DNA from: Alphaproteobacteria bacterium
GTDB taxonomy: Bacteria; Pseudomonadota; Alphaproteobacteria; DSM-16000; Inquilinaceae
Direction: 5' to 3'
NCBI GenBank assembly: GCA_028281925.1
Contig: JANQIX010000072.1
Span: 1 to 42,439, forward strand
DNA: 42,439 nt
Position 1 is the first letter of the stretch; each line of letters starts with the position of its first letter. Shown here one piece after another: positions 14,827-22,627 of the stretch. The notes below the pieces were generated by a model that saw only the letters and a program-made list of their open reading frames with translations, did not search any database and was not told the origin of the DNA. The position numbers were made by a program, and so were the translations under genes.

Positions 14827-15799
14827 CGGTTCGTCCTTCCTTTAACGCGGTCCGTGGAGATGTCAGTCTCGCCGCGCCACCCCTTACAATGTCGGGCTTA
14901 GCCCAAGGTGACCTGACGCTAATTGGCTCTGGTTCACGATGAGGGGCTTCTTGGGGGCGGACTTCGAGCTCGACCTTGGCAAGCGCACCGAGTTCGGAGC
15001 CCTCGCCTTTCCCGAGAGCTCTCGCTGGCTCAGACCCGGCGGTCCAGAGTGCGATACGAATATCCGATCCGAGAAAGCTGGCATCGTATGGTGCATTAGG
15101 CTGCGGCGAACATGCGCCCCGACATGGTGAGCCGATGGCCCCGATCAACGAGATTGAAGGTTCAAGGCTGGCGCGGGTAAGTCTCGCACACCGCCATACG
15201 CAGTACCACTATCTGCGGGAGGAGCCGGTTCAAGGTCCGCCTAGCCGGGGCTGACCGCGTCGCTCGGAGCAATCGCGAACCTCTGCCGGAACAGCCGGCC
15301 GAAGTATCGCAAGTGTTGATCGCCTTACCAGAAGCCGGCGATCCTTTAGATGGGCCAGAAGGGTGCGACGCCTTCGCGTTGGCGATGCCAGCGCGCATGA
15401 CACCGCGACCGCACTTGATCGATTGTTGGTCTTTCTGTTGGTGCCTCTAAAAGTCGAACGAGAGAAATCTCATTTAGATCATAATGTAAGAGTATCAACT
15501 CGATGCCCTCCTGCGCACCATCGTTCAACGGGTCCATTCCGGACAGATAGGTGACAGACCGTCCCTAAGACGAGGGTGGCAACATTCAGTCGAGCCCACT
15601 GTCGACAGTTTGCCGGGATCGCGGGTCAAGATCGGCAAGGCCGGGATCACATAGGCTGTTGTGAGCGAGCCATCTTGCTCTGGCGAGACTGGCCGGCGTG
15701 GGATGGACGAACTGGCCGCATGGTCATCCGGACTGCGCTCTGGCGATTTCGATTATTGATTGGTAGTGGTTCGGGGATCATCGCCGATGGGGGCGTGGG
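14827..15799. other. 973-bp stretch without an intact gene (decayed region)
   Basis: No intact gene can be supported. It contains a broken copy of an AraC C-terminus (15241-15350). It also has a locally AT-richer segment (about 15,430-15,510) with a possible 63-aa minus-strand frame (15346-15537) that uses AT-ending codons unlike its neighbours and has no good ribosome site. The rest shows nothing I can interpret. The pattern suggests remnants of lost or transferred genes. Confidence 0.55.
15241..15350 (-). pseudogene. broken AraC-family regulator tail
   Basis: The minus strand reads GFW-stop-GDQHLRYFGRLFRQRF, then AIAPSDAVSPG and a stop. This matches the end of the AraC gene at 11808-12524 (GFADQRQFGRVFRQRYAMAPSDAL). 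By hand alignment 46 of 54 nucleotides agree between 15257-15310 and 11935-11988. The in-frame stop and the absence of the rest of the domain upstream mark it as a fragment. Confidence 0.7.
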
Positions 15800-17848
15800 A
15801 TGATGACTGAACCTGCGTGGCGCAGTCGGGCGGTGCGGGTCTTGCTGTCGAGCATCGGCGTGCCGTTGGTCCTGGCCCTTGCCCAAATCGGGCCTGAGCC
15901 GGTGCGACCGGCTTCAGTGGCGTACGCTCAAGCGGCACGCCCGTCGGATCCCGACGAGGCGGCCAATCTCCTGTTCGTGAAAGCCGTGCAGCTAGTGGAG
16001 CAGGCAGAGGCCGCCGCCGACCCTGGGTCGCGCCTCGCGCTCCTGCAGCAAGCTCAAGCCAACCTCGATCGGATCGTTCAGGATTACCCCGGCTCGCATC
16101 TGGCCGTGCTGATCATCGCGGGCGTGCCGATCGGTTTGTTCCACCGGCGCGACCTCTCCGACGAGATTGCCGAGATCGAGGCTGAGGCTGAGGCCGAGGC
16201 TGAGATCGTACGTGCTTACACCGGATTTGATCCCAACAGTGAGCCATGGTGCGAGGAGCATCCCGATCCGTGCGCCCTTTTCGCCGATGCCATCGCCACG
16301 GTGAACGGGATTCCCCGCGATCGGCATCGCGTGGTGGCCTTAAGCAGTGTGGCCAGCATCCAGTCAACTGTCGGGTTGACGGAGGCGGCAAGGCGAGCAT
16401 TCACCCATGCTGCGCGCATGGCGGACGAGACCCTCGGTGATGGCGCGCGCGGGAGCGCTTACATGGGTATTGTCGAGCATCAATCAGCTGGCGGGTTGAT
16501 TGCGGACGCGCAGGCCATGGCTGCGGCGATCGACGGCGAATTTCGCTACGCGAAAGCGCTGCGCTACATCGCCGTCGCACTGGCTATGGCAGGCCGAACT
16601 GACGAGGCGCGGTTGGCCTTTGCCGATGCCGTGGACATTGCTCTGCGCGCCTCTGTGCGCGAAGAGAGGAGGTTCCGTTTCCTTACTGACGTTGCTGCAG
16701 ATCAGGCGAATGCAATGCTCGCTCAGGACGCCGCGGAAACGCTCTCACACCTAGCTTTACTGCCGATCGATCCGTCGACGATTGATGTAGTGGATCTTGA
16801 CTTCGCCAGCCACACCGAGACTTGGGCCCAGATCGGTCGGACGGCGGCGGAGGGAGGACGTCTGGACCTGGCACAACAGGCATTTGCCGACGCGTTTGCG
16901 TCAGCACGCAGGATCGAGAACGAGCATTCCAGGGGATATGCGTTTGGGCAGGTCATATGCGTACAAGTTGTCGCGGGCCTGGGCGCCGACGCGCTTTCCA
17001 TTGCCGAATCGATCGCGGACGAAGATCTGCGCAGGAGCGCGCGACACGCGATCGTGCGCGGTCAGTTGGATGCTGGGTTGTTTGATCAGGCGCTTGGCAC
17101 AGCGAGAATGGCGTTTGAGGGTCGCAGCCTGGCATACCATTTGATGCAGATTGCTCGAGCTCAGGCTGAAACCGGACTGATCGATGACGCGCTGGAAACT
17201 GTTGCTGAGGCCGACGCTCTTTCGGCCGCGCATGACGTAGACGTCGGATGGCTGCGGGCTGTGGTCATGTCGGATATCGGCCGTGCCGAAATGGCCGCTG
17301 GGATGACGGACTTGGCACAGCAACGGCTTTCCGAGGCCATCATCATTGCTCGAGAGGTTGAGGGTCCTCATGATGCAGCGCAAGCACTCTATGTAATCGC
17401 CAAGGCTGAAGCGGCGATGGGGTTCGCCGAACTCGCGCAGGCGAGATTCGATGAAGCCGCGGCAATGGCCCGGCGTATTGAGGACGCCGACGATGCCGTC
17501 GTCATGCTGCGACTCATTGCTAGTGCGGAAGATGCAGCGGGGTTCATCGAGCATGCGCGGGGAAGATTTGTCGAAGCAGGGGAGCGGTTGCCGAGCATCG
17601 AGAATGAGGTACTTCGGCAACTAGCCTACTACCGTGTTGCGTCAGAAGCCGCGGAGGCGGGTTACACGGACATCGTCCAGCGTCTATTCACCGATATCCT
17701 GGAAGTGGCTGGACACGGACGCAACGACACGGATCGATCGTTCGACTTCTCCCGTATCGCTGGGCAGCAGGCGCGCGCTGCGGCGGCTCTGTTGGAGGCC
17801 GAGCAGGGCTCTCCCGAGCCGCGGATCGAAGGGAATCCGTGCCTCTGA
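15800..17848 (+). CDS. exported protein with tandem TPR-like helical repeats (682 aa)
   Basis: Function unknown. A signal peptide is visible: a basic start, hydrophobic VLLSSIGVPLVLALAQIG, and a probable cut after YAQA. The N-terminal third includes a negatively charged (EA)n tract coded by GAGGCT repeats. From about residue 175 onward there are about ten units of 38-45 residues of the form A-x-x-G-x-x-D-x-A-x-x-x-F-x-x-A-x-x-x-A-x-x-I, for example AGRTDEARLAFADAVDIALR, GGRLDLAQQAFADAFASARR and MGFAELAQARFDEAAAMARR. Such repeats form a superhelix for protein-protein contacts, so it is probably a periplasmic scaffold. The start is ATGATG after a GGGGGCG-rich site; the second ATG at 15803 is equally possible. 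It is convergent with the next gene. Confidence 0.8.
   Translation: MMTEPAWRSRAVRVLLSSIGVPLVLALAQIGPEPVRPASVAYAQAARPSDPDEAANLLFVKAVQLVEQAEAAADPGSRLALLQQAQANLDRIVQDYPGSHLAVLIIAGVPIGLFHRRDLSDEIAEIEAEAEAEAEIVRAYTGFDPNSEPWCEEHPDPCALFADAIATVNGIPRDRHRVVALSSVASIQSTVGLTEAARRAFTHAARMADETLGDGARGSAYMGIVEHQSAGGLIADAQAMAAAIDGEFRYAKALRYIAVALAMAGRTDEARLAFADAVDIALRASVREERRFRFLTDVAADQANAMLAQDAAETLSHLALLPIDPSTIDVVDLDFASHTETWAQIGRTAAEGGRLDLAQQAFADAFASARRIENEHSRGYAFGQVICVQVVAGLGADALSIAESIADEDLRRSARHAIVRGQLDAGLFDQALGTARMAFEGRSLAYHLMQIARAQAETGLIDDALETVAEADALSAAHDVDVGWLRAVVMSDIGRAEMAAGMTDLAQQRLSEAIIIAREVEGPHDAAQALYVIAKAEAAMGFAELAQARFDEAAAMARRIEDADDAVVMLRLIASAEDAAGFIEHARGRFVEAGERLPSIENEVLRQLAYYRVASEAAEAGYTDIVQRLFTDILEVAGHGRNDTDRSFDFSRIAGQQARAAAALLEAEQGSPEPRIEGNPCL
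16178..16204 (+). repeat. hexanucleotide GAGGCT/C repeat coding (EA)n
   Basis: Four GAGGCY units plus a final GAG encode EAEAEAEAE inside the helical-repeat protein. The unit is six bases, so slippage changes the length without breaking the frame. Confidence 0.85.
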
Positions 17849-17882
17849 TCCGCGGCGAGGGGTGGCGGGACCAATGGGCCCG

Positions 17883-18308
17883 TCAGACGGACGTCTGAGC
17901 GCTGCAGCCCTGATAGACGGCCTGCCAGGGCACGACCTGTACGTCGACATGGCCGCCGGGAAGAAGCTGGCTGGTCAGCGTGTGGACGGTGACCGCCTGG
18001 CCCTGGCTGCCATAGATCGTCACGCCGGCGCCGGCCGGTACGGTGGGGGCGCTGGAGGCGCTGGTCAGGCGCACCACGGTCGCCACATCGCCGTTGCCCA
18101 CTTCCTGGCACTGCAGCACGACAACCGTGTCCGGCAGCGTCTCCAGCACCGAGCGGGGGGCGTGGGGCAGGAAGTCCCGCAGGCCTTCGGTCTGCTGCAG
18201 GATCGGCGCGGCGGCGCCGCGCTGTGCCAGGGCGTGCCCGGCGGTCAGGGAAAGGGCGGTCACGGCCACGGCGGCGAGACCGATCGTCCTGGCTTTCCAA
18301 TTCGTCAT
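17883..18308 (-). CDS. small exported protein of unknown function (141 aa)
   Basis: The start at MTNWKART is fixed by AGGAGG 9 nt upstream. A typical signal peptide (TIGLAAVAVTALSLTAGHALA) is followed by a mature part of about 115 residues, mainly beta-strand-like, with two cysteines (VVVLQCQEVG and VYQGCSAQ). The alternation of V/T-rich strands (ATVVRLTSASSA, GVTIYGSQGQAVTVHTL, GHVDVQVVPWQ) suggests an immunoglobulin/CARDB-like fold, but I do not recognise the family. About 90 bp upstream lies the palindrome GTGACGGCCGTCAC. The stop lies inside a small hairpin (TCAGACG-GA-CGTCTGA, 17883-17898) that may help end transcription against the convergent helical-repeat gene. Confidence 0.75.
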   Translation of the reverse strand: MTNWKARTIGLAAVAVTALSLTAGHALAQRGAAAPILQQTEGLRDFLPHAPRSVLETLPDTVVVLQCQEVGNGDVATVVRLTSASSAPTVPAGAGVTIYGSQGQAVTVHTLTSQLLPGGHVDVQVVPWQAVYQGCSAQTSV

Positions 18309-18396
18309 TGTCTCAGTCCTCCTTGACTGTCGCGTCCGCGAGCCCTGGGGCCGCTGGACCAGTCTGGAGGATAGGGTGAGACGCAGGCGGCTGTCG

Positions 18397-18410
18397 GTGA
18401 CGGCCGTCAC
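18397..18410. promoter_or_regulatory. 14-bp perfect palindrome GTGACGGCCGTCAC
   Basis: It lies 89-102 bp upstream of the small exported protein gene (start at 18308), just beyond the stop of the CZB gene. The identical 14-mer is the core of the longer palindrome at 32056-32073, upstream of the RTX gene. It fits a TGA-N6-TCA CRP/FNR-class half-site pattern. It is a candidate operator. Confidence 0.45.
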
Positions 18411-18420
18411 GCGTCAGGGT

Positions 18421-18792
18421 TCACTGGCGGTCGTCGGCTGCCGCTTGTTCGTCCAGCGCGTCGAACGCCATGATCAGGGCCATCGACAGTTTGGCGAAGT
18501 CGGCGTCCGGCTGCATCAGCTGGAAGGCGCCGTGGGTGTCGCCGCTTTCCGCACGGGCCACGATCGTCCGCGCGCAATCGTGGAAGGCGCTGTGCACGGT
18601 GCGTAGCCGTTCGAATTCGGCGACCTGCGCGTATTCCCTGGCGACATCGGCGATCCACCGGCCGATCTCACATTGCGTCTCGTCGAGAGGCAGGTCGACT
18701 TGGCTGGTGCCGCCGCTTTCGACATGGCGGATCAGCGCGCCCACCCATTCGCTATGGGCCCGGATCCCGAGCTTCAGGTGATCCCACGCCAT
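18421..18792 (-). CDS. standalone CZB (chemoreceptor zinc-binding) domain protein
   Basis: A 123-aa cytosolic protein that is almost entirely a CZB domain. The ligand pattern is present: a histidine in MAWDHLKLG, then QCEIGRW (the C-x-x-G-x-W signature) and HSAFH (the H-x3-H signature). CZB domains bind zinc and occur on chemoreceptors and diguanylate cyclases (DgcZ); in known cases zinc or hypochlorite changes output. Here no output domain is fused and no partner gene is adjacent, so it would have to act in trans or as a zinc or oxidant buffer. The start at 18792 is chosen because the domain begins there and GGGG lies about 8 nt upstream; the frame is open further but without similarity. Confidence 0.8.
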   Translation of the reverse strand: MAWDHLKLGIRAHSEWVGALIRHVESGGTSQVDLPLDETQCEIGRWIADVAREYAQVAEFERLRTVHSAFHDCARTIVARAESGDTHGAFQLMQPDADFAKLSMALIMAFDALDEQAAADDRQ

Positions 18793-18943
18793 GCACGTGC
18801 CCCATTGCCACGCAGCCGGTCGGTCGCCGACGAACACTGCAGACGCATTAACCGTATCTCTTGTGGGGTCAAAGGTGAAGGCTGATCGGCGCGCTTGCGC
18901 ATCGGCAAGCAGTGTCCACGGCGGGCTCGCGTTCGTGTATCGT

Positions 18944-18958
18944 CCGGAACGTTTCCGG
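18944..18958. promoter_or_regulatory. inverted repeat CCGGAA-CGT-TTCCGG
   Basis: Perfect 6-bp arms in the 205-bp divergent gap between the CZB gene and the small exported protein gene at 18998. A second short inverted repeat, CAGGCA-C-TGCCTG (18960-18972), follows directly. They may be operators or leader hairpins. Confidence 0.25.
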
Positions 18959-18997
18959 TCAGGCACTGCCTGGGGCCAAGAAAAAGGGGAGTGACCG

Positions 18998-19267
18998 ATG
19001 CGTCCTGCGCTGCTTTCACCCTGTCTTGCAATCCTGTTCGCGACGACGGCAATGGCCCAAGACTGCGATGTCGCGGCCGAGGTGACCGCGATCGCCCCGA
19101 TCTTCCAGGCCCGCGTTCAGGAGCTCTCCGCCAACCCCACGCCGGAGAACATGGAGACGATCCAGGACCTGTCCGAGCGCTTCTCCGAAGCCGGCGCGCT
19201 GACGGCGACGGATCGCGCTGCAGCCTGCGCCCAGTACGCCAAGCTGCGCCAGATGCTGGAGATGTAG
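18998..19267 (+). CDS. small exported protein of unknown function (89 aa)
   Basis: The start is supported by AAGGGGAG 6-7 nt upstream. A signal peptide (LLSPCLAILFATTAMA, cut before QDCD) is followed by about 69 mature residues, predicted mainly helical, with two cysteines (QDCDVAAEV and AAACAQYAKLRQM). The family is not recognised. It ends 1 bp from the stop codon of the convergent DUF1223 gene. Confidence 0.7.
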   Translation: MRPALLSPCLAILFATTAMAQDCDVAAEVTAIAPIFQARVQELSANPTPENMETIQDLSERFSEAGALTATDRAAACAQYAKLRQMLEM

Positions 19268-19268
19268 C

Positions 19269-19979
19269 TCAGCCCGGACAGTAGGCGGCTGCCAGGATCG
19301 GCCCCTGGCCGTCCGCCTGCACCAGAACGGCGCAGCGATCCGCGGTCCCGGACGGGCGTGCCGCGATGAATTCGGCGGTGCCGCCCGACCATGCGCCCAG
19401 GCGCTCGGCCCCCACGACCACATTGTGGTTGGACAGCGTGCGGCCGTTGTTCTCGCCGCCTTCGATCTCCGTCACGCGGTGGTCCAAGAGGTGCACCAGC
19501 CACACGGATGCCGGCGCGTCGGTTTGGCCGTCGACCGCGATGGCAATGGATGCATCGGCGGCCCGCGCCACGGACAGGCTGGCCTGGTCGGCCGCATGTC
19601 CCGCCTCCGCGATGGCGGCGTCGACCTCAGCGGTGCGGGAGCCGACGGCTTCCAGCCGGCCGTCGATCACCATCTGCGGCGTATAGACGTTCGGCACTCC
19701 GCGGATCTGCAGATTGTAGACGCGCTGGCGCTCGGTGTGGGCTGGGTCGGAGAACACGTCCTGCCAGCGGCCGGCGAAGCCGTAGATGAGATCGTCCCAG
19801 TAGTCGACATGCCATTCCAGGGCGACGACGTCCGCCCGTTCTGCCAGCTCTCCCAGATACGCCTCCGCCGGAGGGCAAGAATAGCAGCTCTGGGAGGTGA
19901 ACAGCTCCACCACCGTCGGGTCAGCCACCGCGGGCGTGGCGGAAATCATGAACGCGGCAAACGTGGCTGCAATGCGCAT
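19269..19979 (-). CDS. DUF1223 exported thioredoxin-like protein
   Basis: About 236 aa with a signal peptide (AATFAAFMISATPAVA). The family signature follows directly: VVELFTSQSCYSCPPAE, a CxxC site in a thioredoxin-like fold, then VALEWHVDYWD and RGVPNVYTPQMVIDGR. The biochemical role of DUF1223 is not established; a periplasmic thiol role is inferred from the CxxC. The start at 19979 has GGAG 9 nt upstream; an ATG six codons earlier is possible. It lies 31 bp after the DUF3179 gene and is probably in one operon with it. Confidence 0.88.
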   Translation of the reverse strand: MRIAATFAAFMISATPAVADPTVVELFTSQSCYSCPPAEAYLGELAERADVVALEWHVDYWDDLIYGFAGRWQDVFSDPAHTERQRVYNLQIRGVPNVYTPQMVIDGRLEAVGSRTAEVDAAIAEAGHAADQASLSVARAADASIAIAVDGQTDAPASVWLVHLLDHRVTEIEGGENNGRTLSNHNVVVGAERLGAWSGGTAEFIAARPSGTADRCAVLVQADGQGPILAAAYCPG

Positions 19980-20010
19980 CGCTGTCGTCTCCGGCATCCG
20001 TCTCAGGGCG

Positions 20011-21384
20011 TCAGTTGGTCGGCGCGTAGATTTCCGCATCGCGCAGATAGCCGGCCCAGGCGAACCAGTAGGCGATATGGCCGGCTTCGCGTGGAAGGCT
20101 GCCGCCGTCTTCGGCCACCAGCGCCTCTTCGGTAACGGTCCAGGTTCGGCCGTCGCCGACCAGCCGCTCCACGTTCTCGCCCGCAGCGGCAAACTGAATG
20201 CCCTCGCTGCGATAGGCGCGCACGGTGCGGGTGGCGGCATCGCCCACCAGCACCACGTCGATCAGCCCGACCTGGTCGTTGATCACCGCACCTCCCTCGA
20301 AGGCCTCCAATGGCCAGGCGCGGGCTCCGCCCGGTGCGCGGATGCCGAAGACGAAATCCTTCGCCGCCAGCGCGTCGTCATAGAGCACGGCCGGGAACAT
20401 CAACTCGTCGCTGGCGAAGTAGGTGGCATAGGCGGCACCCGGGCCGTAGTCGCGCCGGTAGCCGGTGTCGATGGACAGCACGCGCGTATCGGCGTGCTGT
20501 TCCCGCCAACGCCCCCAGGTGGTGATCGCCACGGGACGGATCTCAAGCTCGATGCCGCTGCCCGTCAGCGGCCCGACCACGGGTCGCCCGGTGAACTGGT
20601 TCCACAGGCTGCGTGTGCGGGTGTCGTACATCAGCTTGTTGGACCGGAACAGGAACCCGGACGAGCCGAAGACGAACGGTTCGTCATAGCCGTCGACCGT
20701 GGTGTCGAACAGGATGCCCGCGCCGCACAGCGTGCAATAGGCCAGCGACACCGGCACGCCGCCGATCACGTCGTTGAACATCTCATGCCAATTGAGAATG
20801 CGCAGAGGGTACGCCCGCGCGTCGCCATTGATCTCAACACCGAACACCAGATCTTCGTCACGCAGATAGGTCGCGTCCGCGGGGCTGACGAAATCGGGAT
20901 TGGTCAGGGCGGGAATCCCGTCCACCCGCACACCGCCCCAGGCGATTTCTTCAAGCCGGATCTCATGCGCCACGCCGGGCGGCAGAAAGTCGACGAAGCG
21001 CGGATCGATGCGGGCGTAAAGCTCGCGCTGGAATTCCGCGTAGGTGGGATGGGGTTCGAGATCGGTCGCCTCTTCCTGCCACAGCATCCAGTCGAACCAG
21101 TCGACGGGCGCCGTCTCGCCGGTCAGTTCCGTCAGGCCGGCCGCAGTATCGTCTTGCGGTGCTGGGGAGAACCGCATGGCGGTGATCAGCGTGTGGGCGA
21201 TCCGCGGGTCCCCTTCGTCCACCAGTGCTGCCAGCGCTTCACGGGCATCCGGCCTGTCGTTGAACACTAGGTCCAGGCTGTAGCGGACGATCTGTTCGTC
21301 GCTGAGCTCGGCCGACGCGGCAAAGGGCAGTGCCGCGGTGGCAAGGCCAATGGCCGCGGCCTGGGCGATACGGCGGAAGGTCAT
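20011..21384 (-). CDS. DUF3179 exported protein (457 aa)
   Basis: Signal peptide (AAAIGLATAALPFAASA) followed by a full-length DUF3179 domain. Family landmarks are EINGDARAYPLRILNWHEM, VSLAYCTLCGAG with its two conserved cysteines, SGFLFRSNKLMYD, and WNQFTGRPVVGPL. The enzymatic role is unknown; the conserved C-x-x-C and H suggest metal or heme-free redox chemistry, which is only a guess. The GGAGGAGG ribosome site is very strong. It heads the pair with DUF1223. Confidence 0.9.
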   Translation of the reverse strand: MTFRRIAQAAAIGLATAALPFAASAELSDEQIVRYSLDLVFNDRPDAREALAALVDEGDPRIAHTLITAMRFSPAPQDDTAAGLTELTGETAPVDWFDWMLWQEEATDLEPHPTYAEFQRELYARIDPRFVDFLPPGVAHEIRLEEIAWGGVRVDGIPALTNPDFVSPADATYLRDEDLVFGVEINGDARAYPLRILNWHEMFNDVIGGVPVSLAYCTLCGAGILFDTTVDGYDEPFVFGSSGFLFRSNKLMYDTRTRSLWNQFTGRPVVGPLTGSGIELEIRPVAITTWGRWREQHADTRVLSIDTGYRRDYGPGAAYATYFASDELMFPAVLYDDALAAKDFVFGIRAPGGARAWPLEAFEGGAVINDQVGLIDVVLVGDAATRTVRAYRSEGIQFAAAGENVERLVGDGRTWTVTEEALVAEDGGSLPREAGHIAYWFAWAGYLRDAEIYAPTN

Positions 21385-21525
21385 GGGCGTGCCTCCTCCA
21401 TCAGTGTCCCGACTATTTCGTTACATGTCTCCGACGCGCCGGGCGTGCTAGCGACGCTCACGCGATCGTTGCGAAGCGTGATTGCCGTCTTTCCCCGGAC
21501 CGCATCGGTGGTAAGGTCCGCGGCC

Positions 21526-21852
21526 ATGGAGAACCCGACCGACCAGCCGATGATCGGCCACCGAGAAGGCGACCGGCGCCCCGGACCGATGGCTTGGTTG
21601 CTGCCGCCGTTGGTGATTGCCGCCGGCCTGGGGACGATCATGCTCGACGTCATCGGCGGCGCCGGGCACGTGTGGTTTGCCGCCGGCAGCTTTCTGGTCA
21701 GCATCGGGATCGCGACGACTGTGTTCAATTTCGCAGCCGTCGCGCGCGGACAGAGGGCCCGCGTGCTGCGCTCCCCCGCAGTCAGTGTCGGCCTCCTGTT
21801 GTTGATCGCAGGCACGCTGCTGTGGACGGTGCTGGCCGCCCTGTTCGGATAG
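21526..21852 (+). CDS. small integral membrane protein, three helices (108 aa)
   Basis: The start at MENPTDQ has TAAGGT about 9 nt upstream. Three hydrophobic segments are visible: WLLPPLVIAAGLGTIMLDVI, FAAGSFLVSIGIATTVFNFA, and VGLLLLIAGTLLWTVLAAL. I do not recognise the family. It lies 16 bp before the methyltransferase gene and is likely co-transcribed with it. Confidence 0.65.
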   Translation: MENPTDQPMIGHREGDRRPGPMAWLLPPLVIAAGLGTIMLDVIGGAGHVWFAAGSFLVSIGIATTVFNFAAVARGQRARVLRSPAVSVGLLLLIAGTLLWTVLAALFG

Positions 21853-21868
21853 CAGTGAGGGTGGCGGC

Positions 21869-22624
21869 GTGGCGGACACGCAGAGCTTCAAGGACAACTT
21901 TTCAGATGTCGCCGAGGGCTATCGGCGCTATCGGCCGACCTATCCCGAGGCCCTGTTCGGCTGGCTGGGCGAGGCCGCGCCGCGCCGCGATCGCGCCTGG
22001 GATTGCGGCTGCGGCAGCGGCCAGGCTTCGCTGCTGCTGGCACCGCATTTCGCCCATGTGGACGCCACGGACCCCAGCGCCGCACAGATCGCCAAGGCCG
22101 AACCGCATGACCGCGTCCACTATGCAGTGGCATCGGCGGAAGCCTCCGGCCTGCCCGACGGTGTTGCCGATCTGGTGACGGTGGCCCAGGCCATCCACTG
22201 GTTCGACATCGACGCCTTCTACCGCGAGGTCCGCCGCGTGGCCCGGCCGACCGGCCTGTTGGCGGTGATCGGCTACGGCTTCCTGCGTGTCGGGCCTGAG
22301 ATCGACGCGCTCTTGGATCACCTCTATCGCGATGTGGTCGGCCCTTTCTGGCCGCCGGAACGGCGCCATATCGACGAAGGCTATCGCACCATCCCGTTTC
22401 CTTTCGAGACGCTGGCGGCACCGGCGTTTGCCATCGAGCGCGACTGGTCGGCCGATCACCTGATGGGCTACATCGCCACCTGGTCGGCCGTCAGCCGATA
22501 CCGGCAAGAGCGCGGCGACGATCCGTTGGACGGACCGGGTGACGCCCTCAGGCAAGCCTGGGGCGACGGGCAACGGCCCGTGCGCTGGCCCGTCTTCCTA
22601 AAGGTCGGACGCGTCGGCAGTTAG
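21869..22624 (+). CDS. class I SAM-dependent methyltransferase
   Basis: A 251-aa cytosolic protein with a Methyltransf_11-type fold. Motif I is WDCGCGSGQASLLLA, motif II VDATDPSAAQI, then SAEASGLPDGVADLVTVAQAIHWFD and the RVARPTGLLAVIGYG strand. The substrate is unknown; the arrangement resembles the family around UbiE/COQ5-like and trans-aconitate methyltransferase-like enzymes. It starts at a GTG with GAGGGTGG just upstream. Its stop is 3 bp from the stop of the convergent lyase gene. Confidence 0.88.
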   Translation: MADTQSFKDNFSDVAEGYRRYRPTYPEALFGWLGEAAPRRDRAWDCGCGSGQASLLLAPHFAHVDATDPSAAQIAKAEPHDRVHYAVASAEASGLPDGVADLVTVAQAIHWFDIDAFYREVRRVARPTGLLAVIGYGFLRVGPEIDALLDHLYRDVVGPFWPPERRHIDEGYRTIPFPFETLAAPAFAIERDWSADHLMGYIATWSAVSRYRQERGDDPLDGPGDALRQAWGDGQRPVRWPVFLKVGRVGS

Positions 22625-22627
22625 CCC

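Noticed and set aside
14884..15148. possible protein-like peptides on both strands (for example FLGADFELDLGKRTEFGAL on plus)
   Set aside because: No ribosome site, no length, and both strands look equally plausible; not enough to call a gene.
21458..21481. inverted repeat TCACGC-N12-GCGTGA between the DUF3179 gene and the small membrane protein gene
   Set aside because: Arms are only six GC-rich bases with a long spacer; not distinguishable from chance.
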